Assembly: GCA_963727465.1 (NCBI GenBank)
Contig: CAVSGL010000013.1
Coordinates: forward strand, 1-64,000
DNA: 64,000 bases
Reading direction: 5' to 3'
DNA from: VRUE01 sp963727465
GTDB lineage: Bacteria > Actinomycetota > Thermoleophilia > Solirubrobacterales > 70-9
Shown here: piece by piece, positions 7,906 to 16,856 of the stretch
Layout: every line of letters starts with the position of its first letter
Numbering within the stretch: the first letter of the stretch is position 1
Position numbers and translations under genes: made by a program
The notes under the pieces: generated by a model
Seen by the model: only the letters and a program-made list of their open reading frames with translations
What the model was told of the DNA's origin: nothing
Databases searched by the model: none

Positions 7906-8527
7906 GGCTCGGCTCCAGCTCGCGCAGCGCCCGCGCGAACGCCCCCCGCGGTCGCTGCGCGGCGACGCTGTAGGCGTCCTCCAGGTGGTCGACGTCGCGC
8001 AGGCACGGCAGGTGGCGCACCCGCAGCCCCAGCCGGCGCAGCCGCTCGAGCTGGGCGGCGCCGGTCCGCGCGCTGCTCATCGGCACGCCCTCGAAGGCGG
8101 CGGGATCGGGCCTGCGGAAGCCGATCGCCCAGTAGCCGCCGTCCTCGGCGAGGCCGAGCACGCTGTCGACGCCAGGTCGCTCGAGCGCCTCGAGCGACTC
8201 GCCGAGCAGCTCGGGGCCGACCTGCGGCGTGTCCATTCCGATCAGCAGGGTCGGCCCCGTGCGGCGCGAGAAGGCCGCGGCGAGGCGCTCGCCGAGCCCG
8301 CCGCCGCACTGCGGGACGACCCCGAAGCCCTCCGGCAGCCAGTCGCCCGGCGAGCCGTCGAGGACCAGGGTGCGGCCGTCGCAGGGCGCCGCCGCCGCCG
8401 CCTCGAGCGTGTCGGCGAGCGCCGCCTCGGCCAGCGCCGCCGCCTGCTCGGGGGTGCACGGCGGGCAGAGCCGGGTCTTCGAGCGCCCCGGCGCCGGAGC
8501 CTTCGCGATCACAAGCAGGTGAGCCAA
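7898..8527 (-). CDS. DUF2064/TIGR04282-type nucleotidyl-sugar transferase
   Basis: A 209-residue protein starting HLLVIAKAPAPGRSKTRL, the signature of the DUF2064 (TIGR04282) GT-A-like family, with LLIGMDTPQV (Asp metal site) and LAEDGGYWAIGF later. These proteins often sit beside GT2, methyltransferase and radical SAM genes. Start is TTG at 8527. It heads the minus-strand unit and is divergent from modA across a 71-base gap. Confidence 0.88.
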   Translation of the reverse strand: MAHLLVIAKAPAPGRSKTRLCPPCTPEQAAALAEAALADTLEAAAAAPCDGRTLVLDGSPGDWLPEGFGVVPQCGGGLGERLAAAFSRRTGPTLLIGMDTPQVGPELLGESLEALERPGVDSVLGLAEDGGYWAIGFRRPDPAAFEGVPMSSARTGAAQLERLRRLGLRVRHLPCLRDVDHLEDAYSVAAQRPRGAFARALRELEPSLA

Positions 8528-8598
8528 CGAGCGGGCAGTTTGTCCGACACATATGACGAATCGATTACACGCGCGGGGCTTGCCTACACTGCCCGGGC

Positions 8599-9357
8599 AT
8601 GAAGGTGCGGCGAATCGCGGCGATCGGGGCGCTCGTCGCGATCGGGGCGCTCACGGTCCTCCCCGCCGGCTGCGGCGGCGGTGGAGACGAGGGCCTGGTC
8701 GTGCTGGGCGCCTCCTCGCTACAGGGCGCGCTCAGCGAATACGCCGCCTCCTACCGCGGCGCCGACGTCAAGCCCAGCTTCGCCGGCTCCGACCGGCTCG
8801 CCGCGCAGATCCGCCGCGGAGCCCACGCCGACCTCTTCGCCGCCGCCGACACCGCGTACCCGGCCCGGCTGTTCGCGGAAGGCCTCGTCGACAGGCCGCG
8901 CCCCTTCGCCGCCAACTCGCTCGTCGTCGCGGTCCCGGCCGGCAGCGACGTCTCCTCGCTCGCCGACCTGGCCGCGCCCGGGGTCGAGATCGCGATCGGC
9001 GACGCCGCCGTGCCGGTCGGCGCCTACACGCGCACCGTGCTCGGCCGCCTCCCGGCGCGCGAGCGGCGCGCGATCGTGGCGAACGTCCGCTCCGAAGAGC
9101 CCGACGTCGGCTCGGTGATCGCCAAGGTCGCGCAGGGCGCCGCCGACGCCGGCTTCGTCTACGCGACCGACGCCCGGGCGGCCGGAGGCGCGGTGAAGAC
9201 GATCCGGGTCCCCGCGCGGCTGCAACCCGACGTCGCCTACGCGGCGGCCGTGGTCAAGGGCGGCGACGAAGCCGCGGCGCGCCGCTTCCTCGACGGGATG
9301 ATCGACGGCGAAGGGGCCGCGGACCTGCGCCGGGCCGGCTTCCTGCCGCCGCCGTGA
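8599..9357 (+). CDS. modA: Molybdate-binding lipoprotein ModA
   Basis: A 252-residue periplasmic-type binding protein. The signal peptide ends in the lipobox LPAGCG. VVLGASSLQGALSEYA and PSFAGSDRLAAQIRRGAHAD correspond to the ModA oxyanion-binding blocks (Ser residues), followed by DLFAAAD. It should bind molybdate or tungstate and deliver it to ModB. It opens a plus-strand operon that continues without gaps through molybdopterin biosynthesis. Its stop overlaps the modB GTG. Confidence 0.93.
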   Translation: MKVRRIAAIGALVAIGALTVLPAGCGGGGDEGLVVLGASSLQGALSEYAASYRGADVKPSFAGSDRLAAQIRRGAHADLFAAADTAYPARLFAEGLVDRPRPFAANSLVVAVPAGSDVSSLADLAAPGVEIAIGDAAVPVGAYTRTVLGRLPARERRAIVANVRSEEPDVGSVIAKVAQGAADAGFVYATDARAAGGAVKTIRVPARLQPDVAYAAAVVKGGDEAAARRFLDGMIDGEGAADLRRAGFLPPP

Positions 9358-10166
9358 GGCGCTCCTCCCCGTTCGCCTGGATCGCGCTGCTGGCGGCGCT
9401 GGCGGCGCTCGCCTTCCTGCTCGTCCCGGTCGTCGCCGTGTTCGCCGACACCGGCCCCGGCCGGCTGCTCGACGCGCTCGGCGAGCCAGCGGCCCGCGAA
9501 GCGCTCTGGCTCAGCCTGCGGACGACCACGATCGCGATCCTCGTCGTGGTCGTCGTCGGCACGCCGGCCGCCTACCTGATCGCCGGCCGCGGGTTCCGGG
9601 GCCGGGCGCTCGTCCTGACCGCGATCGAGCTGCCGCTCGTGATGCCGCCCGCGGTCGCCGGGATCGCCCTGCTGGCGGCGTTCGGCCCGCGGGGCATCCT
9701 CGGCGAGGCGATCGAAGGCGCCGGGGTCGAGCTCGTCTTCCAGACCGCCGGCGTCGTCGTCGCTCTCGTCTTCGTCTCGGCGCCGTTCTTCCTGCGCAGC
9801 GCGATCTCCTCCTTCGAGGCCGTCGACCCGCGGCTGCTGGCGGCGGCGCGGACGCTCGGCGCCGGGCCCTTCCGCGCCTTCGCCACCGTCGCCCTGCCCA
9901 GCGCCCGCGGCGGGCTGGCATCCGGCCTCGCCCTGGCCTGGGGGCGGGCGCTGGGCGAGTTCGGCGCGACGCTGCTCTTCGCCGGCTCGCTACAGGGCGT
10001 CACGCGCACCGCGCCGCTGGCGATCTTCGCCGACTTCAGCGAACCCGACGGCTTCGTCTCGGCGCTCGCCCTCTCCGCCGTGCTGATCCTGGTCTCGGCG
10101 GCGCTGCTGCTGGCGGTGAAGCTGCTCGGCAGCGAGCGCGACCTGGCGGGAGGGGGCAGCCGATGA
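9354..10166 (+). CDS. modB: Molybdate ABC transporter permease ModB
   Basis: About 270 residues from a GTG overlapping the modA stop. Five or six membrane helices are visible, and the ABC-permease EAA loop is RTLGAGPFRAFATVALPSARGG, with AWGRALGEFGATLLFAG after it, typical of ModB/CysT-type permeases. It forms the channel for molybdate import with ModC. The frame is open upstream into modA, but only this start fits the family. Confidence 0.93.
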   Translation: MRRSSPFAWIALLAALAALAFLLVPVVAVFADTGPGRLLDALGEPAAREALWLSLRTTTIAILVVVVVGTPAAYLIAGRGFRGRALVLTAIELPLVMPPAVAGIALLAAFGPRGILGEAIEGAGVELVFQTAGVVVALVFVSAPFFLRSAISSFEAVDPRLLAAARTLGAGPFRAFATVALPSARGGLASGLALAWGRALGEFGATLLFAGSLQGVTRTAPLAIFADFSEPDGFVSALALSAVLILVSAALLLAVKLLGSERDLAGGGSR

Positions 10167-11287
10167 CGGCGGCGCTCGAGGCTCGGGTCTCCACCCCGCT
10201 GCGCGACTTCGAGCTGGCGGCGGAGCTCGCCGCGCGCCCCGGCCGGCCGCTGGCGCTGGTCGGGCCCTCGGGCGCCGGCAAGACGACCGTGCTGGGCGCA
10301 ATCGCCGGCCTGCTGAGCCCCGACCGGGGCCGCGTCGCGCTCGGCGGCGAGACCTGGCTCGACACCGAGCGCGGCATCGACGTGCCGGCCGAGCGGCGCG
10401 GCTGCGGCCTCCTCTTCCAGGACTACGCCCTCTTCCCGCGGATGAGCGCCTGGCGCAACGTCGCCTATGGCGCCGCCGGGGGGCGCCGCGCACGGCGCGG
10501 CGCGGCGCTGGCGATGCTCGAGCGCTTCGGCATCGCCCACCTCGCCGAGGCGCGGCCCGGCGCGCTCTCGGGCGGCGAGCGCCAGCGGGTCGCCCTGGCG
10601 CGAGCGCTGGCGGCGCGGCCGCGGGCGCTGCTGCTCGACGAGCCGCTCGCGGCGCTGGACACCGCCACCCGGCGTGCCGCGCTGGGCGAGCTGCACCGGC
10701 TGCTGGCCGAGCTCGATGCGCCGGTCGTCCTCGTCACCCACTCCTTCGACGAGGCGGCGTTGCTCGGTGGCGAGCTCGCTGTGATCGACCGCGGCGCGAT
10801 CGTCCAGCGCGGCGACGCGGCCGAGATCTCGGCCCGCCCCGTCTCGCCCTTCGTCGCCGACTTCGCCGGCGCCGTCGTCCTGCGCGGCGAGGCCGAGCCG
10901 GCGCCGCCCGGCGAGCCGACCACGGTGCGCCTGCGGGGCGGCGGCCGGGCGCGCAGCGTCGACGCCGCCGCGGGCCCGGTGGCGGTCTGCGTCTTCCCCT
11001 GGGACGTCTCGATCGAGCCGGCCGGGGCCCCGCCGCCGTTCGACTCGATGCTCAACCGGGTCGGTGGCAGGGTCATCTCGGTGACCACGGTCGGCAACCG
11101 GGCCCGGGTCGGGATCGCGGTCCCGCAGACGCTCAGCGCCGAGATCACGGCGGAGTCGGCGCGGCGGCTCGGCCTGCGGCCCGGCCTGGCGGTGACCGCC
11201 GCCTGGAAGGCGTCCGCGACGCGGCTGGTCGGCGAGGGCCCGGGCCGCTCGAACCGCGATGCCGCCCCAGCTAGCATCGGGCCATGA
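10163..11287 (+). CDS. modC: Molybdate ABC transporter ATPase ModC
   Basis: A 374-residue ATPase with Walker A GPSGAGKTT near residue 33, Q-loop FQDYALFP, signature LSGGERQRVALARAL and Walker B LLLDEPLAALD. A C-terminal extension of about 130 residues carries TOBE-like regulatory sequence (NRVGGRVISVTTVGNRARV), expected to sense molybdate. It overlaps modB and the next gene by four bases each, so expression is strictly coupled. Confidence 0.94.
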   Translation: MTAALEARVSTPLRDFELAAELAARPGRPLALVGPSGAGKTTVLGAIAGLLSPDRGRVALGGETWLDTERGIDVPAERRGCGLLFQDYALFPRMSAWRNVAYGAAGGRRARRGAALAMLERFGIAHLAEARPGALSGGERQRVALARALAARPRALLLDEPLAALDTATRRAALGELHRLLAELDAPVVLVTHSFDEAALLGGELAVIDRGAIVQRGDAAEISARPVSPFVADFAGAVVLRGEAEPAPPGEPTTVRLRGGGRARSVDAAAGPVAVCVFPWDVSIEPAGAPPPFDSMLNRVGGRVISVTTVGNRARVGIAVPQTLSAEITAESARRLGLRPGLAVTAAWKASATRLVGEGPGRSNRDAAPASIGP

Positions 11288-11958
11288 CCCTCAGCGTCCG
11301 CCTCTTCGCGATGCTGCGCGAGTCCGCCGGCAGCGACTCGGTCGAGATCGAGCTGCCGGACCGCTCGACGGCGGCCGACGCGCTGCGCGCCCTCGCGCGG
11401 CAGCCCGGGCTGGCCGAGCCGCTCGCGCGCCTGCCGCTGCGCCTCGCCGTCAACCGCGCCTACGCGGACGCCGACACGGCGCTGCGCCCCGGGGACGAGC
11501 TGGCCCTGATCCCGCCGGTCAGCGGCGGCGGGCCGGCGGTCCACGCCGCGGTGCGCGCCGAGCCGCTCGACGGCGGCGGGATCTGCCGCCGGGTCGCCGA
11601 TCCGGGCGCCGGCGCGGTGGTCAGCTTCCAGGGGGTGACTCGCGAGGTGCCGCGGCTTGAGTACGAGGCCTACCGCGAGATGGCCGAGGCGCAGATCGGC
11701 GCGGTCCTGCGCGAGTGCGTCGAGCGGCACGGGCTGCTGGCGGCCGCGGCCGAGCACCGGGTCGGCGAGGTGCCGCTCGGCGAGCCGGCCGTGATCGTCG
11801 CCGTCTCCGCCGCGCACCGCGGCGAAGCGTTCGCCGGGGCGCGCGAGGCAATCGACCGGATCAAGGCCGAGGCGCCGATCTGGAAGCGCGAGGTCGACGG
11901 CGCGGGCGCGAGGCGCTGGGTCGAGGGCGCGGCGCCGCTCGCCGGAGGCGGGGAGTGA
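11284..11958 (+). CDS. moaX: MoaD-MoaE fusion, molybdopterin synthase (MoaX type)
   Basis: A 224-residue fusion. Residues 1-83 are MoaD, a ubiquitin-like sulfur carrier ending in PPVSGGG. Residues from about 84 are MoaE, with VVSFQGVTRE, HRVGEVPLGE and the catalytic-lysine block IKAEAPIWKRE. Molybdopterin synthase converts cPMP to molybdopterin. MoaD works through a free C-terminal Gly-Gly thiocarboxylate, so the fusion should need cleavage after the glycine run, as known for mycobacterial MoaX. Confidence 0.92.
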   Translation: MTLSVRLFAMLRESAGSDSVEIELPDRSTAADALRALARQPGLAEPLARLPLRLAVNRAYADADTALRPGDELALIPPVSGGGPAVHAAVRAEPLDGGGICRRVADPGAGAVVSFQGVTREVPRLEYEAYREMAEAQIGAVLRECVERHGLLAAAAEHRVGEVPLGEPAVIVAVSAAHRGEAFAGAREAIDRIKAEAPIWKREVDGAGARRWVEGAAPLAGGGE

Positions 11959-12443
11959 GCGAGCTCAGCCACATCGGCGAGGACGGCCGCGCGCGGATGG
12001 TCGACGTCGGCGCCAAGCAGCCGGGCGAGCGGCGGGCGAGGGCGAGGGCGAGGCTGCGGATGTCGCCCGAGACGGCGCGCGCGGTCGAGCGCGGCGAGGG
12101 GCCGAAGGGCGAGGTGCTGGGCGTCGCCCGGCTGGCCGGCATCCAGGCCGCCAAGCAGACCGGGACGACGATCCCGCTCGCCCACCCGCTGCCGCTCACC
12201 TTCGTCGACGTCGAGGGCGCCGTCGACGCCACCGCCGGCCTGGTCGAGCTGACCGCGGAGGCGCGCACGGTCGCCCGCACCGGCGTCGAGATGGAGGCGA
12301 TGTGCGCCTGCGCGGTGGCGGCGCTGACCGTCTACGACATGGTCAAGGGGGTCGAGCGGGGGGTCGCGATCGAGCAGATCGTGCTGCTCGAGAAGACGGG
12401 CGGGCGCTCGGACTGGCGCCTCGCGGAGGGGGAGGAAGGATGA
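11955..12443 (+). CDS. moaC: Cyclic pyranopterin monophosphate synthase MoaC
   Basis: A 162-residue protein from a GTG overlapping the moaX stop. KQTGTTIPLAHPLPLTFVDV and GVEMEAMCACAVAALTVYDM are the two family blocks, and YDMVKGVERG carries the active-site Asp/Lys. With MoaA it makes cPMP from GTP. The usual Cys in PLCHPLPL is Ala here. Confidence 0.93.
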   Translation: MSELSHIGEDGRARMVDVGAKQPGERRARARARLRMSPETARAVERGEGPKGEVLGVARLAGIQAAKQTGTTIPLAHPLPLTFVDVEGAVDATAGLVELTAEARTVARTGVEMEAMCACAVAALTVYDMVKGVERGVAIEQIVLLEKTGGRSDWRLAEGEEG

Positions 12444-12949
12444 GCGAGCGCCCGCGCGCGGCGCTGCTGACCGTGAGCAGCTCGCGGGCCGGCGGCGGGC
12501 GCGAGGACGAGAGCGGCGCCCGCATGGCGACGCTCGCGGAGCGGCTCGGCGCGACGGTCGCGGGCGCCGAGGCGATCGCCGACGACCGCGCCGCGATCGA
12601 GTCGCGCCTGCGCCACTGGGCCGACGAGGCGCGGGTCGACCTGATCCTGACCAGCGGCGGGACCGGCTTCTCGCCCGACGACGTGACGCCGGAGGCCACC
12701 CGGGCGGCAATCGAGCGCGAGGCGCCTGGCCTGGCCGAGGCGATGCGCGTGGCCTCGCGCGAGCACACCCCGCACTGGATGCTCTCGCGCGGCGTCGCCG
12801 GCATTCGCGGCGGCACCCTGATCGTCAACCTGCCGGGCAATCCCGACGCGGTCGAGCAGGCCGGCGGCGCGATCCTCGCGGCGCTCCCGCACGCGCTCGA
12901 CCTGCTCGCCGGCCGCCGCCACTTCCACTCGCCACCCGAGCGCTCCTGA
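12440..12949 (+). CDS. mog: Molybdopterin adenylyltransferase, MogA/MoaB family
   Basis: A 169-residue protein starting MSERPRAALLTVSSSRA, with DLILTSGGTGFSPDDVTPEA (molybdopterin-binding TGGTG-type block) and IVNLPGNPDAVEQ. It activates molybdopterin by adenylation before metal insertion. The ATG overlaps the moaC stop (ATGA). Whether it is MogA or the MoaB paralogue cannot be decided from sequence; as the only copy in the operon it is likely the functional adenylyltransferase. Confidence 0.9.
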   Translation: MSERPRAALLTVSSSRAGGGREDESGARMATLAERLGATVAGAEAIADDRAAIESRLRHWADEARVDLILTSGGTGFSPDDVTPEATRAAIEREAPGLAEAMRVASREHTPHWMLSRGVAGIRGGTLIVNLPGNPDAVEQAGGAILAALPHALDLLAGRRHFHSPPERS

Positions 12950-12950
12950 G

Positions 12951-13973
12951 ATGAAGCCGCCGCCGCCCGTCGAGGAGATCGCCGCCGAGCCGCTGCGCGA
13001 CGGGCACGGGCGGCGGATCTCCGACCTGCGGGTCTCGGTGACCGACCGCTGCAACTTCCGCTGCCAGTACTGCATGCCCGCCGCGGGGCTGCCCTGGCTC
13101 GAGCGCGAGCAGATCCTCTCCTTCGAGGAGGTCGAGCGGCTGGTGCGCCTGTTCGTCGCGCTCGGCGTCGAAGACGTGCGCCTGACCGGCGGCGAGCCCC
13201 TGGTGCGGCGGGAATTCCCGAGCCTGGTGGCGATGCTGGCGGCGATCGAGGGGCTGCGCGACCTCTCGCTGACGACCAACGGCCACCTGCTCGAGCGCGA
13301 CGCCGCCGCGCTGGCCGCGGCCGGGGTGCGGCGCGTCAACGTCTCGATCGACTCGCTACAGCGCGACCGCTTCTTCCAGATCACGCGCCGCGACGCGCTG
13401 CCGCGGGTGCTGCGCGGGCTGCGCGCGATCGCCGCCTTTCCGCAGGTGCGGCCGATCAAGGTCAACGCGATCGCGATGCGCGACTTCAGCGAGGAGGAGG
13501 CGCTGCGCTTCGCCGAGTTCGCGCGCGGCGGCGAGTTCCAGGTGCGCTTCATCGAGTTCATGCCGCTCGACGCCGACCGGGCCTGGAGTCCCGGCGCGGT
13601 GCTCAGCGGCGAGGAGCTGCGGGCGACGATCGACGCGGTTCACCCGCTCGAGGAGGTGCCGCGCGAGCCCTCGGCAACCGCGCGCGTCTTCCGCTTCCGC
13701 GACGGCGCCGGCGAGATCGGCTTCGTCAACCCGGTCTCCGAGCCGTTCTGCGCGGACTGCAACCGGATCCGGCTGACCGCCGACGGCAGGCTGCGCACCT
13801 GCCTGTTCTCGCTGCACGAGACGGACCTGCGCGGCCCGCTGCGCGCCGGGGCGGGCGATGGCGAGCTGGCCGAGCTCGTGCGCGACGCGGTCTGGCGCAA
13901 GGAGCTGAAGCACCGCGTCAACGAGCCCGGCTTCCGTCAGCCGGCGCGCACGATGAGCGCGATCGGCGGCTGA
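12951..13973 (+). CDS. moaA: GTP 3',8-cyclase MoaA
   Basis: A 340-residue radical SAM enzyme. CNFRCQYC near residue 33 binds the SAM cluster, LTGGEPLVRREF is the SAM-contacting block, and CADCNRIRLTADGRLRTCLF is the C-terminal cluster that binds GTP. The C-terminal Gly-Gly needed for activity is present (SAIGG). It catalyses the first step of Moco synthesis. It starts one base after the mog stop. Confidence 0.95.
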   Translation: MKPPPPVEEIAAEPLRDGHGRRISDLRVSVTDRCNFRCQYCMPAAGLPWLEREQILSFEEVERLVRLFVALGVEDVRLTGGEPLVRREFPSLVAMLAAIEGLRDLSLTTNGHLLERDAAALAAAGVRRVNVSIDSLQRDRFFQITRRDALPRVLRGLRAIAAFPQVRPIKVNAIAMRDFSEEEALRFAEFARGGEFQVRFIEFMPLDADRAWSPGAVLSGEELRATIDAVHPLEEVPREPSATARVFRFRDGAGEIGFVNPVSEPFCADCNRIRLTADGRLRTCLFSLHETDLRGPLRAGAGDGELAELVRDAVWRKELKHRVNEPGFRQPARTMSAIGG

Positions 13974-13978
13974 GCCGC

Positions 13979-15214
13979 GTGTCCCCGGCGCGGGCGGAGC
14001 GGCCGATCGAGCTCGAGGCGGCGCGGGAGCTCGTGCTCGAGCGGGCACGGGAGCGGCGGGCGGGGGCCGAGACGGTGCCGCTGGACGACGCGCTCGGCAG
14101 GGTGCTCGCCGCCGACGCCGTCGCGGCGCTGCCGGTCCCCGGCTTCGACAACTCGGCGATGGACGGCTTCGCGCTGCGCGCCGCCGACACGGCGGGCGCG
14201 GCGGCCGGGGACGCGGTCGAGCTGGAGGTGGTCGGCGAGTCGCGGGCCGGCCGTCCCTGCGAGCGCGGGCTGGGACCGGGCGAGGCGATCGCGATCTCGA
14301 CCGGCGCGATGCTGCCCGACGGCGCCGACGCGGTTGCGCCGATCGAGGAGGTGGAGCGACGTGGAGGGTGGGTGGCGCCGGCCGGCGCGGTGGCGCCCGG
14401 CGCCAACCTGAGGCGCGCCGGCGACGACATCGTGGCCGGCGAGGTCGTGTTGCGCGAGGGCGCGGAGCTCGGGGCGGCGGAGCTCGGCGTGCTCGCCTCG
14501 ATCGGGGAGGCGCGGGTTGCCTGCAGGCGGCGGCCGCGCGTCGCCGTCGTCGTCAGCGGCGACGAGCTGGTCCCGCCCGGGGGGTCGCTCGGCCGTGGGC
14601 AGATCCACGATGCCAACGCCCATACGCTTCCCGCCTTGGCGCGGCGCTGGGGGGCCGAGCCGCGCGGGCCGGTGGCAGTGGGAGACGAGCGCGGCGCCAC
14701 GGTCGAGGCGCTGCGCGACGCCCTCGACGCCGACCTCGTGCTGGTCAGCGGCGGTGTCTCGGTCGGCGCCCACGACCACGTCAAGGCCGCGCTGGACGAG
14801 CTCGGCGTCGAGCAGGTCTTCTGGCGCATCGCCCTGCGACCGGGCAAGCCGACCTGGTTCGGCGTCCACGGCGACGGCGCGCTGGTCCTCGGCCTGCCGG
14901 GCAACCCGGTCTCGGCGATGGTCTGCGCCACCCTGCTCGGCCGACCCGCGGTCCGCGCCATGCTCGGCACGGACCCGGGCGCCCGCCGCACCACCGCCGT
15001 GCTCGACGCCGGCTACGAGAAGCGCCCCGGCCGCGCCCACGCGGTCCGCTGCACGCTCGAGCTCGGCGAGGACGGCTGGCACGCGACCCCCACCGGCGAG
15101 CAGGCTTCCCACGTCCTCACCTCGATGCTCGGCGCCGACGCCCTCGCCCTGATCCCGACCGACGCCGGCCCGCTCCCGCCCGGCGCCCGGGTCGAGGTCG
15201 AGCTGCTCGCGTAG
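13979..15214 (+). CDS. moeA: Molybdopterin molybdenumtransferase MoeA
   Basis: A 411-residue protein with VPGFDNSAMDGFALRAAD near residue 53, PGEAIAISTGAMLPDGAD, the MoCF-biosynthesis block LVLVSGGVSVGAHDH and GLPGNPVSAMV, then the C-terminal domain IV. It inserts molybdate into adenylated molybdopterin. GTG start, five bases after moaA. It closes the mod-moa operon; the gene that follows is not recognisably related. Confidence 0.94.
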   Translation: MSPARAERPIELEAARELVLERARERRAGAETVPLDDALGRVLAADAVAALPVPGFDNSAMDGFALRAADTAGAAAGDAVELEVVGESRAGRPCERGLGPGEAIAISTGAMLPDGADAVAPIEEVERRGGWVAPAGAVAPGANLRRAGDDIVAGEVVLREGAELGAAELGVLASIGEARVACRRRPRVAVVVSGDELVPPGGSLGRGQIHDANAHTLPALARRWGAEPRGPVAVGDERGATVEALRDALDADLVLVSGGVSVGAHDHVKAALDELGVEQVFWRIALRPGKPTWFGVHGDGALVLGLPGNPVSAMVCATLLGRPAVRAMLGTDPGARRTTAVLDAGYEKRPGRAHAVRCTLELGEDGWHATPTGEQASHVLTSMLGADALALIPTDAGPLPPGARVEVELLA

Positions 15215-15234
15215 CCGAAACGCGAGCGGCGTCG

Positions 15235-15807
15235 ATGGCGACCTCGGCAACGGCGAGCTGCGCGTCCGGACCCCAACCAAGCCTGCGCTCCTCTCTCTGC
15301 CGCCAAGACGTGTTGTCTGCAACCATATCCACATGGAGCAAGCTGGCACGGGTAAAGCTCAGCGGCGATGTGAGCGGCGACTACGTCGTCATACAGGAGC
15401 GCGCCGGCGGGGTGCTGCAAGTCGCTCCCGAGCAGCCAAAGGGCCTGCCGAAGGTGGTGGCCCTGGAGAAGACGTGCTTCGCCTGTCCGGCCCAGTGGGA
15501 AGGGACCCTCGAAGACGGGCGGACGATCTATGCCCGCTACCGCGGCGGCGCGTTGAGCGTCGGCATCGGCGATGACCTCGATGAGGCGATCGAGAACGGG
15601 TGGACCGACCAGGCCCTCTACGCGGACTACGTCGGCGACGGGCTCGACGGCTTCATGGATGTCGAGGAACTGAAAACCCATCTATACGGGCTACTGGAGT
15701 TCCCGCCCGATCTCGTCATCGAGAACGAACGCGAGCCAGAGTGGGACCTCGAGGCGCTGGAGAAGCTACTCGCGACGAAGAGAGACGACGACCCGCCGTC
15801 GAGCTAG
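15235..15807 (+). CDS. Hypothetical protein
   Basis: Up to 190 residues from an ATG at 15235. The first 30 residues look non-conserved, and a GTG at 15310 is an alternative start. The core (residues about 40-185) is soluble and acidic, with a CFAC pair and a tail rich in Asp/Glu (FPPDLVIENEREPEWDLEAL). No family is recognised. It follows moeA by 20 bases but codon texture is less GC-biased than the moa genes, so it may not belong to that operon. Confidence 0.6.
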   Translation: MATSATASCASGPQPSLRSSLCRQDVLSATISTWSKLARVKLSGDVSGDYVVIQERAGGVLQVAPEQPKGLPKVVALEKTCFACPAQWEGTLEDGRTIYARYRGGALSVGIGDDLDEAIENGWTDQALYADYVGDGLDGFMDVEELKTHLYGLLEFPPDLVIENEREPEWDLEALEKLLATKRDDDPPSS

Positions 15808-15967
<160 letters not shown>

Positions 15968-16285
15968 TCATCTTGCCGCCTGCCGGCGAGTGCCGTAGCC
16001 CTCGAGCGAGTCCCCGTAGAGGATCAACTTGTCGTAGCGCTCGTCGCCGCCCTCCGCGATCGCCAGCAGGTTGACATCAGACCGACGATCGGGGTCCGTC
16101 ACAGTCGGGTCAGCCTCAGCGCGGGCGCGCGAGCCGTAGAGCCAGACGGCCAGCAAATCGTCGCCCACCTCCTCGCGGAGGCGCCCCAGAAGGCTCTCGA
16201 TGATGATGAGACGCTCGCGGTCATTGAGCGCGGCGGAGGCAAGCGTGTCGTCGAGCTGCGTAGCCATCGCTTGGAGGATGGGCAT
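15968..16285 (-). pseudogene. Truncated nucleotidyltransferase-fold protein
   Basis: A 105-residue MNT-like protein: LAVWLYGSRARAEAD, then SDVNLLAI. The family motif needs GS followed by D-x-D; here 17 rather than 10 residues separate them and the second Asp is Asn (DVN), so catalysis is unlikely. The protein stops right after the first domain, whereas relatives carry a C-terminal helical part. It lies between the AG repeat and the att copy at 16294 and probably lost its 3' end. It might still serve as an antitoxin-like protein. Confidence 0.6.
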
Positions 16286-16293
16286 GTCCCCCC

Positions 16294-16340
16294 AATGCGC
16301 CCGACGAGAATCGAACTCGCGACCTTCGGCTTGAAAGGCT
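16294..16340 (-). repeat. Partial tRNA-Glu 3' end (att copy R2)
   Basis: Matches the minus-strand tRNA at 47640 from the discriminator base to CTTTCAAGCC without change, then diverges. It marks the left end of island B. An integrase arm-type doubled motif follows 38 bases to its right. Confidence 0.85.
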
Positions 16341-16377
16341 GAGGGGCGTTGGCTTGAGGAGCGGGATCGCGGCGGTT

Positions 16378-16396
16378 ATGCGACCGAAATGCGACC
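16378..16396. other. Integrase arm-type site, island B left
   Basis: Two copies of ATGCGACC separated by gaa (11-base period, one helical turn). The same 8-3-8 layout with other 8-mers occurs at the other island ends (17680, 25490, 28889, 47502), which suggests binding sites for the N-terminal arm domain of the integrases. Confidence 0.6.
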
Positions 16397-16424
16397 CGTC
16401 CTGTGCGGTCGTTTCGACCGAAGG

Positions 16425-16856
16425 TCAAGCGTCGGGATCGTTCGAATGGGCCAGGCGTTCGAGGCTGGCGGCGAATTCGCGTAGGTCATCGAGATGGGCC
16501 AGCGAGGCGAACACGGCGCGGTCATCGATCTCCATGTAGAGGTGCACGATCAGGTTGCGCTGCTTCGCCGCGTCGGAGAGACGCTGCGCGAGATCGCTCG
16601 GAATGGCTTCCTTTTCCCCAAGAACCTTGAAGACGTCGGCGTAGTCGGATGGGGGTCGCGCTGATTGCTCGGTGACGAGTTGGGTGCCGAGGTCGATGCA
16701 GATCTGGACCGCGACCTGCAACCAGCGCTCGGTTGCCGCGCGCTGCTGCTCATCGGCGAGATAGGCGTCCTCGCCGGCCTGACGTACCTCGTCGAGGCGC
16801 TCGATCAGCTCCTCAAGTCTCTGTATCCGGGCTTCGACCCGGCTAGCGTTGACCAA
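16425..16856 (-). CDS. hepT: HEPN ribonuclease toxin HepT
   Basis: About 143 residues from a TTG start; the frame is open upstream but that part overlaps the mntA gene. The HEPN motif R-x4-H-x-Y is exact in RNLIVHLY, within a helical protein (ARIQRLEELIERLDEVRQAG, WLQVAVQICIDLG). HepT toxins cut tRNA or mRNA. The cognate antitoxin MntA inactivates them by AMPylating the Tyr of this motif. The start overlaps mntA by 14 bases. Confidence 0.88.
   Translation of the reverse strand: MVNASRVEARIQRLEELIERLDEVRQAGEDAYLADEQQRAATERWLQVAVQICIDLGTQLVTEQSARPPSDYADVFKVLGEKEAIPSDLAQRLSDAAKQRNLIVHLYMEIDDRAVFASLAHLDDLREFAASLERLAHSNDPDA

Noticed and set aside
8528..8598. Molybdenum-cofactor riboswitch or ModE site upstream of modA
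   Set aside because: The gap of 71 bases is too short for the known riboswitch and I see no convincing ModE palindrome; only weak promoter-like hexamers.
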